Positions 37,338 to 46,756 are shown, counted from the stretch's first letter. The stretch is 64,000 nucleotides of DNA from Roseovarius pacificus (GCF_900142665.1 NZ_FRBR01000004.1:1-64000), one strand, 5' to 3'. Notes: generated by a model from the letters alone, not told the origin. A program made the numbers and translations.

Positions 37338-38566
37338 CACTTGGCTCCCATCACGTCCAGCGTGTCCTGGACCAGATCCAGAATTTTGTCAGTGACTCCA
37401 GCACTTTGCGAGGCCACGTCCCAGGCCGCATGGGCCATCGCGGCGGATTGGTCGGGCGGGATCAGCCGCTGCACCGCCGCCGCCAGAGTGTCCGCATCCC
37501 GCACGATCCGCGCCGCCCCCGCCTCGGCAAACCGGGAATACCCCGACAGATACCGCCGCACGTTCGGCCCGTAAAGGATCGCCGACCCATGCGCCGCGGG
37601 TTCGTTCGGATCGCGCCCCCATTGCCCGGCCTCCAGTGAACTGCCCATGAAGGTGATCGGCGCAACCCGATACCACAGCCCCATTTCTCCGTATGTATCG
37701 GCCAGAATGACCTGTGTGGTTTCCTCGGGCATCGTACCTGTCGACCATACGACACTGCGCCAGCCATCCTGATCGAGCTTCTGTTTGAACGTCTGCCCGG
37801 TTGCAGGATCATCGGGTACGAGAACCAGCAATGACCGGTGCGCAAGGCGGCTGGTTATGCGATGTGCTTGTAGAACAACGTCTGTTTCCTGCGGCTGAAT
37901 CATCGCGGCCAGCCACACCAGGCGCCCGCGCAGCAAACGGCTCAACTCGTCACGGTCACTTTCGTTATAGGGCAGTGTCAGCGCGCCCTCCTGGAATGGG
38001 CCGGTGACGGAAATTTCCGTGTCGCGCACGCCGATCCGTCTGAGAAATCGCGCCGTGTTGGCATTCCGGGCGAGGATCAGTGCAAAGCGATCCAGAATGG
38101 CGCGGGGCAGATCGGGGAACCACCTCCAGCTTGGCTTGTCCATCAGGCGCTCTTCGGCGTCGACCAGATACATCGGCACGTTCTGCTGCTCGGCGCAGGT
38201 GATGAAGGCGGGTTGCAGATCGCCCCCGGTCCAAAGGCAAATATCCGGAGACCAGTGATCGAGGAAAGCCTCGGCGTTCTGCACGGTGTCTTCGGGCAGT
38301 TTGGCCCGGATGATGCTGGTCCCTTTACGCATCTCAAGCACATCGGCATGACGCGAGGTCAGAAGCATATGCAGGCCGGGGCGTTGCGCAGCCAGCCGTT
38401 CGGCCATCTGGCACAGGGCATCGGCATGACCCGGCTCCACGGCATGAGCCCAGATAAGTTCACCCTCGGGGCGTGCCTGAACAGGACCCAAGGCGTCCTG
38501 GGGCGCGCGGCGCGTCATGGCCAGATAGGCCGCAAGACTGAGCGATCGACGCATCGGGGCTCTCAT
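37337..38566 (-). CDS. waaA: Kdo transferase
   Basis: A 409-residue GT-B fold glycosyltransferase that adds 3-deoxy-D-manno-octulosonate to lipid A precursor at the inner membrane. Features include [20 protein letters not shown], the [17 protein letters not shown] region, [19 protein letters not shown] and [19 protein letters not shown] with FMGSSL. An internal ATG at 38554 ([10 protein letters not shown]) could also serve. Overlaps lpxK. Confidence 0.92.
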   Translation of the reverse strand: MRAPMRRSLSLAAYLAMTRRAPQDALGPVQARPEGELIWAHAVEPGHADALCQMAERLAAQRPGLHMLLTSRHADVLEMRKGTSIIRAKLPEDTVQNAEAFLDHWSPDICLWTGGDLQPAFITCAEQQNVPMYLVDAEERLMDKPSWRWFPDLPRAILDRFALILARNANTARFLRRIGVRDTEISVTGPFQEGALTLPYNESDRDELSRLLRGRLVWLAAMIQPQETDVVLQAHRITSRLAHRSLLVLVPDDPATGQTFKQKLDQDGWRSVVWSTGTMPEETTQVILADTYGEMGLWYRVAPITFMGSSLEAGQWGRDPNEPAAHGSAILYGPNVRRYLSGYSRFAEAGAARIVRDADTLAAAVQRLIPPDQSAAMAHAAWDVASQSAGVTDKILDLVQDTLDVMGAK

Positions 38567-38763
38567 ATCTGTGCGCTGACCGGAATAGGGCTTGGAGCAG
38601 GATGCATGCGCTGTGTCATCGAACTTCCTTACGCGCGAATGAGGGCGCTGCGCAGCGTAGTTGATCGTCGGGCGGGGTCAAGCGCATGCCCGTGATCCGT
38701 CACGGCCTTGACGGGCCTTGGGAAACAGGCCACCAGACCTGAGCGGAACAACCGGACATCGCC

Positions 38764-39510
38764 ATGACCAAGCCCTTTCTGATCCTTCAACTGCGCCCCG
38801 AAACCGAGGCTGCCGACGATGAGTATGCCGCAATCCTGCACAAGGCTGGACTGAGCGAAGATGAGACATGGCGGATTCGCCTGGATCAGGTGGCGCTGCC
38901 CGAGGCACTCTCACTGGATGATCTGGCGGGTGTGATCGTGGGGGGTGGGCCGGGCTGTGTCAGCGATGATCCCGAAGATAAATCCGAGATCGAAGCCAGG
39001 ATCGAAACGCAGGTTCTGTCCTTGATGCCGGCCATCACAGGGCGTGATTTTCCGTTTCTTGGGTGCTGCTATGGCATTGGTATCCTTGGAAAACACCTGA
39101 ATGGCGATGTCAGCAAGGCTTGCTATGGCGAACCGGTGGGAACCTCGGATTGTGCACTCACTGACGCGGGCCGGGCCGACCCGCTTCTGGAGGGGGTGCC
39201 GGAGGCGTTTCAGGCCTTTGTCGGCCACAAGGAGGCGTTGCAAACCCTGCCCGAGGGGTGCGCGCATCTTGTCAGTTCTCCGACCTGCCCGTTCCAGATG
39301 GTGCGCCATGGGCAGAACGTTTATGCCACCCAGTTCCACCCCGAGGCCGATGCCGCAGGGTTTGAAACCCGGATCAATATATATAAGCATCGCGGCTATT
39401 TCCCGCCGGACACCGCCAGTGACCTGATCGAGATGTGCCGCGCCGCCGACGTATATGCACCGGAACGCGTCTTGCGCAACTTCGTGACGCGTTACCGCGC
39501 GGGGGCGTGA
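38764..39510 (+). CDS. Class I glutamine amidotransferase domain protein
   Basis: A 248-residue GATase with the nucleophile elbow FLGCCYGIGILGK (Cys102 in G-C-C-Y-G) and the His-Glu segment ATQFHPEADAAG. Resembles stand-alone GMP synthase-like amidotransferases; ammonia from glutamine would be passed to an unknown acceptor. The 3' end overlaps the convergent dadA-like gene by 19 bp. Confidence 0.87.
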   Translation: MTKPFLILQLRPETEAADDEYAAILHKAGLSEDETWRIRLDQVALPEALSLDDLAGVIVGGGPGCVSDDPEDKSEIEARIETQVLSLMPAITGRDFPFLGCCYGIGILGKHLNGDVSKACYGEPVGTSDCALTDAGRADPLLEGVPEAFQAFVGHKEALQTLPEGCAHLVSSPTCPFQMVRHGQNVYATQFHPEADAAGFETRINIYKHRGYFPPDTASDLIEMCRAADVYAPERVLRNFVTRYRAGA

Positions 39511-40748
39511 TAGCGGTTGGCGTCATAAGGCGCCAGGTTGATGTTCGGGGCCTGCCCGTCGATCAGTGCCGTCACGATGCGCCCTGTTTTCGGCCCGGCG
39601 GTCAGGCCGATATGCTGATGCCCGAAGGCCGCGAATACCCCGGTTTTGCCCAGTTCCCCAACCAGTGGCAGGCTGTCGGGGGTGGAGGGCCGAAAGCCCA
39701 CCCATTCCTCGACACTGTCATAGGTCAGGTTCGGAAACGCTTGTTTTGTATGGGATTTTATGTGGTTGAGAGGCCTGCGCGACAGCCCCTTGTCTATCCC
39801 TCCAAGTTCGACCGTCCCGGCACAGCGCAGCCCGGTGGCCATGGGGTTCACGGCGAACTTGCCCTTGGACATCATCAAGGGATTGCGCGGCATCTGCGAC
39901 GGTCCCTTGAAATGCAGATGGTGGCCGCGCTCAGCTTCGAGTTGCACCTTGATCCCCAGTTTGCGCATCAGGGTCTTTGACCATATCCCGGCCGCCAGAA
40001 CGGCATGATCGCAAGGGAATGACCCCTGATCGGTTTGAACGGCGGTGACGTGCCCGTCCGTCAGGGTGAGGTCATGCACTTCGGCGCGGCGATAGGTGCC
40101 GCCTTCGCCCTGCAAAACCTTTGCAAGATCAAGCATATAGGCCCCCGGATCGGTGATGTGACCATGGCCTTTGAGCAGCGCGAGGCATTGGGTGGCGGGG
40201 CCGAGGATCGGTTCGGCCTCTTGCACGGCGGGGCCTTCCAGAACCTCTGGAACCATGCCTGACTCGGCCTTGATCGCCCAGGTATAGGCGTCGGCCTCGA
40301 ACGCGGCCCGGCTTTCGTAGGCATAGCCCAAGTCACTGGTGGCAATCCATTTTTCGGCCAGTGTGCCGCGGGTCAGGGCCTTGTGTTGGTCGACGCTGTC
40401 GGTGATCAGCGGGATCAGGGCCTGAACGGCGCGGCGGCAGTCGCGTTCATTGGCGTTGGCCACGAACCGGGCCAGCCATGGGGTCAGCCGGGGCAGATAA
40501 GACCATTGCAGGAACAAGGGGGACTTGGGATTCAGTATGTATTTCAATGCGGTAGGCAGCAGGTCGGGTGTGTTCACCGGCACCATCGCCCATTGCGCCA
40601 ACAGTCCCGCATTGCCAAACGAGGCCCCCGCGCCCGGCCCATCGCGATCCAGCAGCGTTACGTCATGTCCTGCCCGGCGCAGCCAGATGGCGGTGCTGAG
40701 GCCGCAGATGCCTGCGCCAATGACGATGGTCTTTTTCGGGGTGCTCAT
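39492..40748 (-). CDS. FAD-dependent D-amino-acid dehydrogenase / oxidase (DadA-like)
   Basis: A 418-residue flavoprotein with the N-terminal dinucleotide-binding motif TIVIGAGICGLSTAIWLRRA and C-terminal VGFRPSTPDSLPLVGEL and FAAFGHQHIGLTAGP, the DAO-family FAD closures. It likely deaminates D-amino acids at the membrane, though another amine substrate is possible. Convergent with the GATase gene. Confidence 0.85.
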   Translation of the reverse strand: MSTPKKTIVIGAGICGLSTAIWLRRAGHDVTLLDRDGPGAGASFGNAGLLAQWAMVPVNTPDLLPTALKYILNPKSPLFLQWSYLPRLTPWLARFVANANERDCRRAVQALIPLITDSVDQHKALTRGTLAEKWIATSDLGYAYESRAAFEADAYTWAIKAESGMVPEVLEGPAVQEAEPILGPATQCLALLKGHGHITDPGAYMLDLAKVLQGEGGTYRRAEVHDLTLTDGHVTAVQTDQGSFPCDHAVLAAGIWSKTLMRKLGIKVQLEAERGHHLHFKGPSQMPRNPLMMSKGKFAVNPMATGLRCAGTVELGGIDKGLSRRPLNHIKSHTKQAFPNLTYDSVEEWVGFRPSTPDSLPLVGELGKTGVFAAFGHQHIGLTAGPKTGRIVTALIDGQAPNINLAPYDANRYHAPAR

Positions 40749-40873
40749 GGCTGGGGTCCGGTCGGCTGTTTCGCGATGCAGCTAAGCGGAGGTTTGGGGC
40801 GGGGGCAAGGGGTGGATTGGCGGCGGGCGGCGAATCGGGTGTAAGCCGTTTGGTTAACTGGGAAAATCCGGTT

Positions 40874-40904
40874 CGGTATCGCGTCGGTATCGCGTCGGTA
40901 TCCG
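40874..40904. repeat. Short tandem repeat, 11-bp unit
   Basis: CGGTATCGCGT occurs twice in perfect tandem (40874-40884, 40885-40895) and then partially (CGGTATCCGC). It lies in the 208-bp gap upstream of the dadA-like gene, which otherwise shows no feature except the rpmJ terminator. Confidence 0.7.
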
Positions 40905-40957
40905 CACCGTGCCTCAGCATGGTTAACACCGCGCGCGCCGTTGCGATGTTCCAAAGA

Positions 40958-40982
40958 AAAACCCCGCCGGAGGGCGGGGTTT
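40958..40982 (-). terminator. Rho-independent terminator after rpmJ
   Basis: Stem AAACCCCGCC / GGCGGGGTTT with a 4-nt loop; on the minus strand it is followed by TTTTTCTTT. Confidence 0.85.
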
Positions 40983-41007
40983 GTTCATTTCGGTCAGGGG
41001 AACGAAG

Positions 41008-41133
41008 TCAGCCCTGACGCGCCTTGAAGCGACGCTGCGTCTTGTTGATGACGTAAACGCGGCCTTTGCGGCGCACGACACGGCAATCGCGGTGCCGGTT
41101 CTTCAGCGAGCGGAGCGAGTTGCGAACCTTCAT
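41008..41133 (-). CDS. rpmJ: 50S ribosomal protein L36
   Basis: A 41-residue basic protein ([20 protein letters not shown], then [20 protein letters not shown], Gly stop). It is the long, YkgO-like form of L36 with only one cysteine (residue 17), so it lacks the zinc-ribbon cysteines. Monocistronic, with a terminator after it. Confidence 0.95.
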   Translation of the reverse strand: MKVRNSLRSLKNRHRDCRVVRRKGRVYVINKTQRRFKARQG

Positions 41134-41214
41134 GGTCGTCTCCTGTCTGTCGCGGCGCGGGCCAGCGCCTTGGGTTGCGGGTGCTTTGCGGCGGGGCGCG
41201 AAGCGATGAATTCA

Positions 41215-41289
41215 TGGTGGGCGATACAAGGTTCGAACTTGTGACCCCTTCGATGTCAACGAAGTGCTCTACCGCTGAGCTAATCGCCC
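41215..41289 (-). tRNA. tRNA-Val (anticodon GAC)
   Basis: A 75-nt cloverleaf with encoded CCA. The acceptor stem is GGGCGAT / ATCGCCC, the anticodon arm CTTCG-TTGACAT-CGAAG with anticodon GAC, and the T arm ACAAGTTCGAACCTTGT. Confidence 0.97.
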
Positions 41290-41435
41290 ATGAATGCCAA
41301 CACGACCCTTGCCCCAAAAAACAGGGGCGCGGAAAGCCGCGCCGGTGAGAGGGGTCTATAAAAGGAGTCGGACAGGGGATCAAGGGCTTTTAGAACGACA
41401 ATTTCGGTCTATGATACCTCAATCACGGAGAGACC

Positions 41436-42299
41436 ATGCCGAAAGCCGCTTATCACCTGACGCACCCGCAGCGCCGGACCACCGCAGTGGTCTTCTCATC
41501 TCCTCATAGCGGGCGGGATTATCCGTGGTCTTTCCTGCGCCGGACGAACCTGAACGACCATACGGTGCGCAGTTCGGAAGATGCCTTTGTCGACCAGCTT
41601 TTTCAGGATGCACCGCGCTATGGGGCGCCGTTCATAAAGGCCGGTGCGCCACGGGCGTATGTCGATCTGAACCGGTCGGAAGAAGAGCTGGACCCGGCCC
41701 TGATCGAGGGGGTGCGCAAATCCGGGCACAACCCGCGGATCGCCTCGGGGTTGGGGGTCATTCCACGGGTCGTGGCCAACGGGCAGGCGATCTATACCGG
41801 CAAGATCACGATGGCCGAGGCGGAGCGCCGCATCGACACCTATTGGCGACCCTATCACGAAGCCCTGAGCGCGCAGTTGGATCAGGCGCATCTGATGTTC
41901 GGGCAGGCGATTCTGATTGATTGCCATTCCATGCCGCATGAGGCGATGGATACCATCGCGCGTACCGGCATCCGCCGTCCCGAGGTGGTGCTGGGGGACA
42001 GGTTCGGGGCCGCCGCCGCCCCCGGGATCGTGGATCGTATCGAAGAGGTTTTTACCTCGGCCGGGCTGGTCGTGACACGCAACACGCCCTTTGCCGGGGC
42101 CTATGTGACGCAACGCTATGGCCGCCCGTCACGCAACCGCCATGCGGTGCAGATCGAAATCGACCGGGCGCTTTACATGAACGAACAGTTGATCCGGCCC
42201 AATGGCCATTTCGAGGCGTTTCGCAACGTGTTGAATGGCGTGATCGCCGAAATCGCGGCAATCGGCCGCCCCGCGCATCAGGCCCTGGCGGCGGAGTGA
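41436..42299 (+). CDS. N-formylglutamate amidohydrolase family protein
   Basis: A 287-residue zinc-type hydrolase with the family pattern VVFSSPHSGRDYPWSF, DAFVDQLF, AYVDLNRSEEELDP and ILIDCHSMPHEA (metal/catalytic residues). N-formylglutamate amidohydrolase releases formate from N-formylglutamate in histidine degradation, but no hut genes are adjacent, so the substrate may differ. The end overlaps the convergent TetR gene by 22 bp. Confidence 0.87.
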   Translation: MPKAAYHLTHPQRRTTAVVFSSPHSGRDYPWSFLRRTNLNDHTVRSSEDAFVDQLFQDAPRYGAPFIKAGAPRAYVDLNRSEEELDPALIEGVRKSGHNPRIASGLGVIPRVVANGQAIYTGKITMAEAERRIDTYWRPYHEALSAQLDQAHLMFGQAILIDCHSMPHEAMDTIARTGIRRPEVVLGDRFGAAAAPGIVDRIEEVFTSAGLVVTRNTPFAGAYVTQRYGRPSRNRHAVQIEIDRALYMNEQLIRPNGHFEAFRNVLNGVIAEIAAIGRPAHQALAAE

Positions 42300-42901
42300 G
42301 CAGCGGCGCTCTGGCTGTCGGGTAGCAGCCAGGCGGTCAGGTATTCGGACAGACGAGTTCGCAGGGGCACCGTATTGTTGATGGCGCAGAAGTTGAGCGC
42401 AATCGACTGAACGGAAAACGCCTGTATTCCCTGGGCCAGCAAATCGGGCGAGACATCATTGCGAAATGGCCCGTCGGCCAGCCATTCGGCCACAACCGCG
42501 TCGTGCCGCGCGAAGGTTTCGGCGATGGGGCCGATGGCATCGCAGGCAGCGGCGCCGGAATGGCGTAGGATCACATCGAAAACATAGCGTTCACAGCTCA
42601 TGAATTCGAGCAGCGGCAAGAGGGCATCCAGCAGATCGTCGATGGTTCGAGGGGGGCTGCACACCTCGATCCGGTCGAGATACGAGTCGATCTCGGCGCC
42701 GATCAGGATGTCCATCAACGCATCCTTGTCATGAAAATGTGCAAAGAAGGTGCCCTTGGCGACACCGGCCCGTTTGACGACCTCTTCGATACGCAGCCCT
42801 TCATAGCCGTATTCCGCGATGATCTGGCGCGCGGCGTCGGTCAGCCGGGCGCGGGTTTTCAGGGTTCTTTGTTGCACAGCACGGGCCATGAGCGTTGACA
42901 T
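42278..42901 (-). CDS. TetR-family transcriptional repressor
   Basis: A 207-residue regulator with the TetR HTH (TDAARQIIAEYGYEGLRIEE, then VVKRAGVAKGTFFAHF) at residues about 20-60 and a helical ligand domain. Start 42901 (MSTLMARAV) or 42889 (MARAV). It is divergent from an NAD(P)H oxidoreductase gene across a 90-bp space carrying three palindromic sites; repression of that gene and itself is inferred. Confidence 0.87.
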   Translation of the reverse strand: MSTLMARAVQQRTLKTRARLTDAARQIIAEYGYEGLRIEEVVKRAGVAKGTFFAHFHDKDALMDILIGAEIDSYLDRIEVCSPPRTIDDLLDALLPLLEFMSCERYVFDVILRHSGAAACDAIGPIAETFARHDAVVAEWLADGPFRNDVSPDLLAQGIQAFSVQSIALNFCAINNTVPLRTRLSEYLTAWLLPDSQSAAAHSAARA

Positions 42902-42910
42902 GCCATGAAT

Positions 42911-42977
42911 TTTGACCGGGGTCAAATTAATAATTGACCGGGGTCATTTTTTAAGTATGAAAGTGACCGAGGTCAAA
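42911..42977. promoter_or_regulatory. Three palindromic operators between tetR-type gene and oxidoreductase
   Basis: TTTGACC-GG-GGTCAAA (42911-42926) is a perfect palindrome; near copies are ATTGACC-GG-GGTCATT (42933-42948) and AGTGACC-GA-GGTCAAA (42962-42977). Centres are spaced 22 and 29 bp. They fill the intergenic region between the divergent genes, with the third reaching the ribosome site of the oxidoreductase gene. Confidence 0.8.
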
Positions 42978-42990
42978 TTTGGAGAGACTC

Positions 42991-43581
42991 ATGTCACGGA
43001 AACGTATTTTCATCCTCGATGGGCACCCGGCCCGACAATCGCTCTGCCGGGGCCTTGCGGAAGCCTATTCAGACGCGGCACAGGCGGCGGGGCACAATGT
43101 GCGGTTGGTGCATCTGAACGATCTTGCCTTCGATATGGATTACGAACGGGCCGGATATCGCGATCCGAAGCCACTGGAACCGGCATTGGAACAGGTGATG
43201 CAGGATATCGAATGGTGCGAGCATCTGGTGATGGTGACGCCCATGTGGTGGGGTGGCCTGCCCGCCAAGCTGAAAGGATTGTTCGACCGGGCATTTCTGC
43301 CGGGGCGCAGTTTCGACACGCGGGTGACGAAACTGGGTATGCCTGCCCCCATGTTGGGTGGGCGCAGTGCGCGGGTGGTTCTGACAGCCGACACTCCGGG
43401 CTGGTTCCTGCGGGTTAGGTACGGCAACGCCATGATACGTCAGGTCCGTGGGCAGATCCTTGGGTTTGTGGGGATCAAGCCGACGCGGTTTACCTATTTC
43501 GCGGCGGCGAGCCATCCGAAGGACGGACAGGCGCAGCGTTGGCTGGCAAAGGTAAGGCGTATCGGGGCGCAGGGGGCGTGA
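42991..43581 (+). CDS. NAD(P)H-dependent oxidoreductase, flavodoxin-like fold
   Basis: A 196-residue FMN protein with RIFILDGHPARQSLCRGLAE, then VTPMWWGGLPAKLKGLFDRA, the flavin-binding region of the quinone reductase/MdaB family. It probably reduces quinones or other electrophiles using NAD(P)H. The ATG at 42991 follows GGAGAG. Expression is probably controlled by the divergent TetR regulator through three operators. Confidence 0.87.
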   Translation: MSRKRIFILDGHPARQSLCRGLAEAYSDAAQAAGHNVRLVHLNDLAFDMDYERAGYRDPKPLEPALEQVMQDIEWCEHLVMVTPMWWGGLPAKLKGLFDRAFLPGRSFDTRVTKLGMPAPMLGGRSARVVLTADTPGWFLRVRYGNAMIRQVRGQILGFVGIKPTRFTYFAAASHPKDGQAQRWLAKVRRIGAQGA

Positions 43582-43584
43582 GCG

Positions 43585-44838
43585 TCAGCGCAGGGAGCGC
43601 CCCTTGCGAATCGCGTCACTGCCGAATTTCGCGCGGATACTGTCGGTGGCGCGTTCGGCCTTGCTGCGGCGCACCGCCTGCGGGTCCAGCAGATCGCCCG
43701 AGCGGTCGGCCCCGTCCTGCGGGATCAGGTCGGACAGCCCCACCCCGATCAGGCGATAGGGCGCCCGGCCATCGACCTGATCCAATAACGCGCGGGCGGT
43801 ACGATAGATCGTGTCGGCCATTTGAGTGGCGTCGCGCAGGGCGATGCGGCGGGTCAGCTGGCTGTGATCGGCGCGCTTGAGCTTGAGCGTGACCACCCGG
43901 CCCGCGATGCCCCTGGCCTTGGTGCGATCCGACACTTTTTCGGACAGGCGCCACAGATGCCCGTCGAGGATTTCGGTATCGGCGATATCCTGAGAGAAGG
44001 TGGTTTCGTTGGATACGGATTTGATCGGCGTATTGGCCGAGACGCGCCGCGCGTCCTGCCCGCGTGCAAGGTGCCATAGCCGATCCCCCATCGACCCGAA
44101 GCGCGCGATCAGGTCCTGGCGGTCCCATCTGAGCAGGTCCGAGATGGTGCGGATGCCTGCCCTGTCCAGTGCGCCGCGTGTGGCCTGCCCAACGCCCCAG
44201 ATCAGGCTGACCGGCTTGTCATGCAGGAAATCGGCGGTTTCCGCCCTGCCGATCACTGAAAACCCGTGTGGCTTGTCGAGGTCCGAGGCGATCTTGGCGA
44301 GAAACTTGTTGTGGGACAGCCCGATCGAGCCGGTCAGCGCCAACTCGTCGCGCATGCGTTTGATCAGCCGCGCCAGCATGACGGCGGGTGGCGCACCATG
44401 CAGGCGGGCGGTGCCGGTGAGGTCCATGAAGGCCTCATCCAGCGACAGCGGCTCGACCGAGGGTGTGAGATCTTCCATCATGGCGCGGATCTGGCGCGAA
44501 ACCTGCGCGTAGACCTCCATCCTCGGTTTTTGCACCACCGCGTCGGGGCACAATGCAAGCGCCTTGAACATCGGCATGGCCGAACGCACGCCGCGAATGC
44601 GGGCGATATAGCAAGCGGTCGAAACCACCCCGCGCCGCCCGCCGCCGATGATCAGGGGCTTGTCGGCCAGATCGGGATTATCGCGCTTTTCGACGCTGGC
44701 ATAGAAGGCATCGCAGTCCATATGGGCGATGGAGAGGTCGAACAGCTCGTCATGGGCCACGACACGGGGGCTGCGGCAGGCGGGGCAGCGCGGGCCGGTA
44801 TCGAATTCGGTCAGGCAGTCGCGGCAAAGGGCAGGCAT
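43585..44838 (-). CDS. dinB: DNA polymerase IV with N-terminal zinc-ribbon-like extension
   Basis: A 417-residue Y-family polymerase. Catalytic motifs are IAHMDCDAFYASVEKRDNPD (Asp near the N-terminus) and SVEPLSLDEAFMDLTG, with the thumb HhH-like LIWGVGQATRGALDRAGI and a little-finger domain. It starts at 44838 with an unusual Cys-x2-Cys ... Cys-x2-Cys extension (ALCRDCLTEFDTGPRCPACR), absent from E. coli DinB. It performs error-prone translesion synthesis. Confidence 0.92.
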   Translation of the reverse strand: MPALCRDCLTEFDTGPRCPACRSPRVVAHDELFDLSIAHMDCDAFYASVEKRDNPDLADKPLIIGGGRRGVVSTACYIARIRGVRSAMPMFKALALCPDAVVQKPRMEVYAQVSRQIRAMMEDLTPSVEPLSLDEAFMDLTGTARLHGAPPAVMLARLIKRMRDELALTGSIGLSHNKFLAKIASDLDKPHGFSVIGRAETADFLHDKPVSLIWGVGQATRGALDRAGIRTISDLLRWDRQDLIARFGSMGDRLWHLARGQDARRVSANTPIKSVSNETTFSQDIADTEILDGHLWRLSEKVSDRTKARGIAGRVVTLKLKRADHSQLTRRIALRDATQMADTIYRTARALLDQVDGRAPYRLIGVGLSDLIPQDGADRSGDLLDPQAVRRSKAERATDSIRAKFGSDAIRKGRSLR

Positions 44839-44944
44839 TGCGGATCGGGCTGTTGTGGGCTTTGTCCGGGTTTGTAACGCGGATGCGTGCAGACTACACT
44901 GCTTGCGGGGAAAGGTCTGCATGAAAAGGCCACAGGGGGACGCC

Positions 44945-45352
44945 ATGCACGGGACCGAGCATTTCGACGGGACCAAGCTGTTTTTGTTTCTGGGGAATGA
45001 GTTGTTGACGATCCGGCGCGACCATCGTCCGGATATTCCATGGCCCGGACGTTTGGACGTGCCGGGCGGCGGGCGTGAAGCGGGCGAAACGCCGACAGAT
45101 TGCGTCCTGCGCGAAACCCGCGAAGAGGTGGGGCTGATCCTGACGCCCGACGATCTGATCTGGCAGCGTTTTTATAACGAACCCATCCGCGCATGGTTCT
45201 TTGCGGCTCATCTGCCGGGGGACCGTGTGCAAGACGTGGTTTTTGGGAACGAGGGCACGGGATGGGCCCTGATGCCGCCCCATGAATATGCGGCGCATGC
45301 GCAGGCCATCCCACATTTCCGCGACCGGTTGCGTGCCTATTTGCGCGGTTGA
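44945..45352 (+). CDS. NUDIX hydrolase
   Basis: A 135-residue hydrolase with the NUDIX box GGREAGETPTDCVLRETREE followed by VGL, carrying the catalytic REtrEE. It cleaves a nucleoside diphosphate linked to another moiety; substrate unknown. The frame opens upstream, but the ATG at 44945 follows AGGGGGA. Convergent with engB, 7 bp apart. Confidence 0.88.
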   Translation: MHGTEHFDGTKLFLFLGNELLTIRRDHRPDIPWPGRLDVPGGGREAGETPTDCVLRETREEVGLILTPDDLIWQRFYNEPIRAWFFAAHLPGDRVQDVVFGNEGTGWALMPPHEYAAHAQAIPHFRDRLRAYLRG

Positions 45353-45359
45353 CCCACGG

Positions 45360-46010
45360 TTACTCCAGCGTGGCGACAATAGCGCGCAGGGTTGCGATCC
45401 CTTCGCCTTTTTCACTGGAGGTCAGAACCAGTTCGGGGAAAGCGGCGGGGTGTTTCACCAGCTTGCCGCGAACCTGATCCAGCACTTTTTCGCGCTCACC
45501 TGCCTTCAGCTTGTCGGCCTTGGTCAGAACGCATTGGAAAGTCACGGCGGAACTGTCCAGCAAGCTCATAATTTCCTCGTCCACCGCTTTGATCCCGTGG
45601 CGCGCGTCGATCAGGACGAAAGCCCGGCGCAGGTTGGGGCGGCCCGACAGGTATTGCTTGAGCAGCCTTTGCCACGCCTCGACCTTGGGAAGCGGGGCGT
45701 TGGCAAAACCATAGCCGGGAAGATCGACCAGGTAATGGCTTTCGCCCAGGGTGAAAAAGTTGATTTCCTGCGTGCGGCCCGGCGTGTTCGAGGCGCGCGC
45801 AATGGCCTTGCGGCCGGTCAGCGCATTGATCAGGCTGGATTTCCCGACGTTCGAACGCCCGGCAAAGCACACTTCGGCCCGGTCGGCGGCGGGCAGGCCC
45901 GACATGGCGACGACCCCCTTGAGGAAATCGACCGGCCCGGCAAAAAGTTTGCGGCCCTGTTCCGAGGTTTCTTCGTCCGGCGCTTCGGCCAGTGGGAAAG
46001 GCAGGGTCAT
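45360..46010 (-). CDS. engB: Ribosome biogenesis GTPase EngB/YsxC
   Basis: A 216-residue essential-type GTPase for 50S assembly. G1 CFAGRSNVGKSSLINALTG, G3 YLVDLPGYGFANAP, G4 VLTKADKLK. The start at 46010 overlaps the MOSC stop (ATGA); a longer frame exists but gives no family sequence. Last gene of yidC-MOSC-engB. Confidence 0.93.
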   Translation of the reverse strand: MTLPFPLAEAPDEETSEQGRKLFAGPVDFLKGVVAMSGLPAADRAEVCFAGRSNVGKSSLINALTGRKAIARASNTPGRTQEINFFTLGESHYLVDLPGYGFANAPLPKVEAWQRLLKQYLSGRPNLRRAFVLIDARHGIKAVDEEIMSLLDSSAVTFQCVLTKADKLKAGEREKVLDQVRGKLVKHPAAFPELVLTSSEKGEGIATLRAIVATLE

Positions 46011-46756
46011 GTCAGCACCTCGATGGTATCGCCGGTGGCGATGTCGCCGCTTTTCACCACCTCGGCGTAGACACCGAAATTCTGGTGCCCGAACCGGGTG
46101 TTCAGCGTGCCGAGCGTATCGGCGTCGCGCTGCCCGGTTGCGGGGTTGGCGGTGGTGGCCATGCAGCGTTTGATCGGTTCGCGCACCCGCACCTCGGCCT
46201 CGCCGATCCGCAGCGTATGGCCGATCCAGTCGAACTCGGCCCAGGCGGGCAGGCCGGACAGGTGGATGTTTCCCCGCCACCGGAGGGGGGAAATATCCTG
46301 ATCCATGGCTTGGGTCATGGCGTCGTTCGACGCCAGGTTCAGCAGGCTGACCGAGGGGTAATCGGTATCGGTCATGCCCCGGCCGGACACACGCACCAGC
46401 CGCGTGGATTGCGCCCGGTTGACCGGCATCAACGGGCGTACCCAATCCAGAAACGCCTGTGCTTGCCCGTCGGGATCGAAGGTCAGGTCAGGCCGGTCGG
46501 GGTGGCTGAGTGTGACCGTGCCGGCCTGCGGGTCGCTTTGAGCGTTGATGGCCATGAGCGAGGCCGCTTTGGCGCCGCGCGAAAATTCGGCGCAGGGCGA
46601 CCATGCGCTGTTGTCGGCCTTGGCAAGTTCATGGGCGACGGCCCATCGCCGGTCCCATGGCATGGTCTGTCCGGCGGTCAGGGTCACCCGGTCAAGTGGT
46701 TCGCGTCCATGCGACTTGATCGGGTGGCGCCAGAGAGCGGCGACCCGGCCGGTCAT
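46007..46756 (-). CDS. MOSC-domain protein
   Basis: A 249-residue protein with the MOSC N-terminal barrel (ALWRHPIKSHGREPLDRVTL) and the C-terminal MOSC domain with the conserved Cys (PIKRCMATTANPATGQ) and GVYAEVVKSGDIATGDTIEV. Members handle sulfur for molybdenum cofactor sulfuration or reduce N-hydroxylated compounds. Translationally coupled to yidC and engB by 4-bp overlaps. Confidence 0.88.
   Translation of the reverse strand: MTGRVAALWRHPIKSHGREPLDRVTLTAGQTMPWDRRWAVAHELAKADNSAWSPCAEFSRGAKAASLMAINAQSDPQAGTVTLSHPDRPDLTFDPDGQAQAFLDWVRPLMPVNRAQSTRLVRVSGRGMTDTDYPSVSLLNLASNDAMTQAMDQDISPLRWRGNIHLSGLPAWAEFDWIGHTLRIGEAEVRVREPIKRCMATTANPATGQRDADTLGTLNTRFGHQNFGVYAEVVKSGDIATGDTIEVLT

Noticed and set aside
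44838..44976. Longer N-terminus for dinB
   Set aside because: The additional 46 residues (MVPSKCSV...) lack coding character; the ATG at 44838 begins the cysteine-containing start.
46010..46445. Longer N-terminus for engB
   Set aside because: It would run through the MOSC gene in another frame; the ATGA overlap at 46007-46010 marks the real start.
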